Source: Leptodontidium sp. MPI-SDFR-AT-0119 (taxonomy: Eukaryota; Ascomycota; Leotiomycetes; Helotiales; Leptodontidiaceae). From it: a DNA stretch of 64,000 nt. Made by a program: the position numbers and the translations under genes. The notes beneath the pieces were generated by a model, which had not been told where the DNA came from, did no database searches, and worked only from the letters and a program-made list of their open reading frames with translations. Below are positions 59,367 to 64,000 of the stretch, one piece after another. Where the stretch lies: NCBI GenBank assembly GCA_020726505.1, contig JAHLEZ010000008.1, positions 2,232,001-2,296,000 on the forward strand, read 5' to 3'. Every line of letters begins with the position of its first letter. Position 1 is the stretch's first letter.

Positions 59367-61467
59367 ATGGGTCGGTCGGTCCATATGGTTTGTACTCTTC
59401 ACTGAGATACTGGCATAGAGAAAAAGGAAATGTTGCGTAGTTAGATGAGAATCCAAAACTTTGCAACAGTATTATTTGTGCACAGTGATGTCATGACCAC
59501 ATTAATCACATAGGTACACAAGCGGCTTCATTGATTGAGAATTTGACATATTTAACATTCAAGAAACTGGTAGATTGATAGTAAAGCAGAAAATTTCCTC
59601 GGTGGGTCGAAGTCCCAGCGGTTTTGCAGATTTTGCAACCCGTAAATTTTGCGTGTCGTTGCACAATTGAAACTCTCACGACGGGACGGGACAGCCAGCA
59701 CTGGATCTACCTAGGTACTGCGACATCTAGCCTCTGCAGGCAGAACAGAGCACAGCATGGGGTTCAATCACAGACAGCACGGCAGATAATCACGAGAATA
59801 GCAATTGGACTTGGTCGGTCTGGGAGGCAGATCGCAATCCCAGCCCTAACCGCAAGGAGAAAATTTTCAACTTTTCAACCTGGCCGGCTCCTCGCACAGC
59901 CCTCCCTCCCAATTGTCCTGGCAGATCCAATCCCGAAGCCAATCCCAAATCCCCTCCTCTGGTATCTCGCCCAGTAGTACACTGGCACCGTATTGTATCT
60001 GTATTGTATATGTAGCGACCACCCCACAGTCAACGTCCGTTGGAATCGGCGAAGTCGGCTGGTAGGAAAGAGCGTTCACCGTCAATCGACGACCCCGGGA
60101 ACGGAAGAAAACTCATGTTTGCCTTGCGACAAAGAGTAACCCTCAGCAAGCCACCGTAGTGGAGAGTCGATGTAAAAGATATGACTTTGTTAAGAAATAT
60201 CCCTAGCTGATGATGCTTTTTGGAAGAAGGGCGCGGAGGGCTGGCCGTTAAGTATGAGAGAATTTTTGGTGGCTTACTAAGCTGCACGCTAGGAAGGTGA
60301 GGGAGGCTTGGACTGTTTGGGAGTAGTGGTTGGAAATGTTTGCTCGGTCTTCACGTGAAATGTTTGCTTGGACTTGTGGCTGGTGAAATGTGTGGCTGGT
60401 GGCTAGTTCTCGTCATGTCGGCTTGAAAATGTTCCAGATTCGAGTCATGCCAGTCAAATGTCATGGCATTCTCTTGGCACTTCCAAGTTCTCCACCACCG
60501 CAATCCGCGGGTTCCTTGAATCCCGTCCCTCACAACTTGCTTACCCGAACCGACCCAGCCCAAGCCGATGGACTCGATCCCCAGATTCAGTCATGGAGCC
60601 CAGTCCAGGCAGCCTAGTATCTTCATGCAGGGTCATTGTTCTCGGGATGCCAGAAAGCTGTCAGACTCGAATTCTACGTAAAATGCCAAAGTCAATTCGG
60701 GACTCGTTGCTGCATCTGACTGGCTGAACGTTGTGATCCAGGGACAGGAATACAACAAATGCTGTGCGAGTGTTGATGTACCAGCATCTGACAACCACAA
60801 CCACGACACCCGCACCACGAGAATGTGACCGTCTCCTGAGACGTTAAGACGTCAAAAGTCAGGCAGGGTGTGCTTGACAGAATGCACGTTCCCGCTGCTG
60901 TCTCCCCCGTCTGATAGTCGTGAGTAGGTGAGAATGAGCCAAGGGTCTGGTCCCAAGTCCGCCACTCGCAGCAGTATTACCTCAATAAGATGTTGTCCCT
61001 CAACGACCTACAATTATCAATACCGCGTTTATCTCCCAAGTCGCCGAGCTCAGTAATTGTCTAGCTCAGCTCTCCCCTTTCCCAGAGGGCTGTTTCCCGC
61101 TGTTTCTATTGAGTAATCATGTCGCTAGGAAGACTTTTCTTCGGGTCGAGCCCGTTAGACGGGGGGGTGGGGTAGAGCGGGCGTCATTTCACAACGCCAT
61201 CCCATACGACTCCAAGAAGTATATGTGCTGTGACGCCCTCGTCCAGCAGAGTGACGCCCGCTCTTACAAATCCATCACCACGCCTTGCTATCGACATCGC
61301 ATGATATGGCTTGGTTGTTTCATATCAATATTTCTTCGTTTCTTCAATTCTCTACTTTAGTAGACACTTCCTCATCTGTTTTCTTTGGATAACAGCTTCT
61401 GTTCTCTTCTATTTGGTGAATTCTTCTTGAACCATATCGTCTTTCAGTACTGCATTTCCACATCGAT
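59367..61467. other. Intergenic, ribosomal protein gene to MFS pump
   Basis: About 2.1 kb without a supported gene. Direct repeats of a TGAAATGTTTGCTTGGACT-like unit lie near 60336-60395. The last 150 bp form the leader of the transporter gene. Confidence 0.5.
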
Positions 61468-63326
61468 ATGCCTCTTGGCAACAGTCAAAACACAGTCGTG
61501 GCTTCGTCTCTCGAAGACCACCAACTCCAGGCGACTGGCGATGCAAACACTTCTTCGCCACTTCAAAATCCAACATCAAACAAAAGCATGGCTTCAGGAC
61601 ATGAGAATGATGTTCCCTTCTCTTCGATACATCGGGAAGAGGTTGCGAATGCAAATCCCCCTACGACTCCCGGACCTCGCGAAAAAGAAAGTCGCTATCA
61701 GGGGGAAGATTCTCCAGCAATCGAAGAATCCACCGAGGCCAGGCTCGAGCGACTAGGAAGACAGAGGCCAGAGGTCTTCGATTCAATATGGGCAGAGATC
61801 GGCTTCATTTTCTCCATATCCATGTCCCAGGTCCTGACGGTATGACACCTTCAACTTCCGCCCAACCATTTGCTAATTTCATGCAGGAGTACTTCGTTTC
61901 TGGGTTCACAGTTATCCTACCAACTCTGGTCCAGGACTTGAATATCGCGTCTGCTTCTGCAACATGGCCTGCGAGTGCTTTCTCCCTTGTCGTTGCCAGC
62001 TTGTTGTTGATCTTTGGTCGCTTGGCCGATATGTACGGGGGGTATCCAGTCTATGTCGCTGGCTTTGCTTGGCTTACCCTGTGGAGTCTTATCGCTGGCT
62101 TCTCAACCAACGATGTCATGATGAACTTCTGTCGAGCTCTACAAGGTCTTGGTCCAGCTGCTTACCTCCCATCCTCAGTCATGATCCTCGGTAGTATCTA
62201 CCGCCCAGGTCCAAGAAAGAACCTCGTCTTCAGTATTTACGGAGCCTGTGCTGCTTTTGGATTCTTTGTCGGTATCTTCTTCGCTGGCGTGACTGCCGAA
62301 TATGCGACTTGGGGCTGGTATTTCTGGATTGGAACCATCCTAGGTGCCATTACAACTGTGACATCGTACATTAGCATCCCATCCGATGTAGCAGAAAAGC
62401 GCAACGCCCGCGTGAAGGTTCGAATGGACTGGCTCGGGGCCGTCCTCATCGTATGCGGGCTTATTCTTTTCACATTCGCTATCATCGACTCCTCACACGC
62501 ACCACAGCAATGGAAAACTCCATATATCTACGTTCTCTTCATAGTCGGCTCACTCATCCTCATGGCAGGCGCCTATGTCGAGATGTACGTCGCAGAAGAA
62601 CCACTCCTCCCAGCTTCACTCTTCAAAGTACCCTGCATGCCCGCCCTCGTCGTATCACTATTCTTCACCTACGGCTCCCTAGGCGTCTTCCTCCTCTACG
62701 CAACATTCTACATGGAGAACATAATGGGAGCCTCTCCCCTCCAGGTCGTAGCATGGTACGTACCCATGGCACTAGGCGGCTGCATCATCGCGACATTCGG
62801 AGGCTTCATAATGCACCTCCTCTCCGGCACAACACTCATAATCATCTCCGGGACATCCTGGATCATCGCCCCCTTACTCTTCGCGCTCGCTCCCCAGGGC
62901 GCAAACTACTGGGCCTACATCTTCCCCTCCATGATCTGCGCAACCGTCGGGATAGACATCACATTCAACGTGGCTAATATATTCATCACCACGTCCCTCC
63001 CGCGCAAACAGCAAGGGCTCGCCGGCTCCGTCATAATGATCCTCCTCCATCTTGGCATAGCGGTCTGTCTCGGCTTCGCGGATATCGTGAATAGCTATAC
63101 GGTTGAGCGGCTTGGTATGCGGGAGAGCTACCATGCGGTGTTCTGGTTTGAGGTCGCGTGCGCGGCTACGGCGTTGGTGATTTTGGTGTGTTTTGTCAAG
63201 ATTAGGAAGGCGGAGAGTGAGTTCACGGTTGATGAGAGGGCGGAGTTGGAGGCTTATGCTAGGGCTGCTGAGGAGATTAGGGAGAATGAGAAGGAGAAGG
63301 AGGTTGAGAGGCCTGATACGGCGTAG
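61468..63326 (+). CDS. MFS transporter, ATR1/DHA2-like drug or boron efflux pump
   Basis: Proton-coupled exporter in the plasma or vacuolar membrane. Two exons, 61468-61839 and 61887-63326, encode 603 residues. Residues 1-105 are a polar cytoplasmic N-terminus. Membrane helices begin at FIFSISMSQVL, followed by TEYFVSGFTVILPTLVQDL. The DHA2 signature region reads LLLIFGRLADMYGGYPVYVA; further blocks are CRALQGLGPAAYLPSSVMIL, GSIYRPGPRKNLVFSIYGA, GVFLLYATFYMENIMGASPL and SLPRKQQGLAGSVI. I count about 14 helices. The C-terminal tail is acidic and coiled (EEIRENEKEKE). The single 47-nt intron is canonical and sits within the first helix, as in relatives. Sequence blocks match the family of yeast ATR1 (aminotriazole and boron export); the actual substrate is unknown. 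Confidence 0.93.
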
Positions 63327-64000
63327 AGTGTTGATTTTGGGCTTGTTGGATCGGTTTGGTGTTTTTGGCGTATGATGGGTGGAAAGTTCATGGTGAAGGA
63401 AACAAATAAGAGAGTGTGATAGAGACGAGATACCCGATATGAATTTTTCGCAGGCAGATAGATGACTTGCTGGTTGACAACGTCATTCCCTCAGACTGTA
63501 AATTTTACTGAATATAAATTCTCACAAATCCAAGACTAAGGGAGTACAGTACACGGATCGTCATTTCATCGGCCAGGCGTCGATTGAATGTCCTCGCGCA
63601 CAGGATCTGAGGAAATACCTGGCTAGGTAGATCCCCAGGTAAGGGTAAAGGGAAAGTAAACGACCACGTGACTATGTGTTCATTCTTTGAGTGGTTGATC
63701 TAGGAGGATATGATATTGTCTTGGACGACTTACAGTACATATGATTCCACTAGAGATTGTTTGCAGGTTTGTTGTTTATCCTAAGTAAACTGTCCACAGT
63801 TTTTATTGTGCTCTTCTCCTCACTCCATTCTCCCAGACTCGCTTCGTTGTGCCGCACGCTAACCTCCGGAATCTGGCGATGCTCTGAGATTCCGAAATCC
63901 GTAGACCAACACGAATGATGGATGCCTTCAGCACAGCTGTCAATAAAGTTCCACTCCGAACATTTGTAACGTTCATCAAGATTCCGAACTTCGAACCTTA
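63327..64000. other. Intergenic, downstream of MFS pump
   Basis: No gene recognised up to the window edge. Confidence 0.5.

Noticed and set aside
1..64000. CRISPR array or bacterial operon
   Set aside because: No regularly spaced repeats; spliceosomal introns throughout show a eukaryotic genome.

Overview
This window reads as nuclear DNA of a filamentous ascomycete. The genes carry short spliceosomal introns (about 45-120 nt, GT..AG, many with CTAAC/CTAAT-like branch sites). The families are typical of such fungi: an ATR1-like MFS pump, fungal rhodopsin/PTH11-like membrane proteins, variant Zn2Cys6 regulators, GH79 and GH3 glycosidases, a type-B carboxylesterase and a P450. A leotiomycete is my best guess, but that is inference from family resemblance, not a database result. 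All exon structures were assembled by hand from reading frame, splice signals and conserved motifs.

Layout. 0-6 kb: the 5' half of SKP1 (minus, cut by the window edge), an F-box gene and an acyl-CoA dehydrogenase. 7-24.5 kb: a metabolic and regulatory stretch with a GH79 glycosidase (a small inverted-repeat element lies in its upstream region), a secreted carboxylesterase, a broken TPR relic, a 10-exon P450, a convergent variant Zn2Cys6 regulator, a C2H2 zinc-finger protein and a secreted GH3 beta-glucosidase. 26.5-28 kb: a seven-exon rhodopsin-like membrane protein. 28-33.7 kb: gene-poor DNA with G-rich repeats, a tRNA-like hairpin and a decayed Ty3/gypsy integrase. 33.7-41 kb: a second F-box gene, a second variant Zn2Cys6 regulator and a second rhodopsin-like gene. 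42.5-46.7 kb: glutamine-dependent NAD+ synthetase (QNS1) in about 33 exons. 47-50 kb: a broken gene of unknown family and a tiny Cys-rich protein. 52-54.6 kb: an 856-aa protein with a Cys-rich head, Myb-like segments and a large Asn/Gly/Ser/GW-rich disordered region. 55-64 kb: a second inverted-repeat element, a small secreted Cys-rich protein, ribosomal protein uL1 (RPL10A) and an MFS pump.

How the genes relate. There is no backbone synthase, so I do not call a secondary-metabolite cluster. Possible functional links are SKP1 with the two F-box proteins (SCF ubiquitin ligases), the convergent P450/Zn2Cys6 pair, and the secreted hydrolases (GH79, GH3, esterase). The most notable observations are the extreme fragmentation of QNS1, several micro-exons (7 nt in the P450, 9 nt in QNS1, and 23 nt carrying the GH79 nucleophile), the GW-rich protein, and two inverted-repeat elements.
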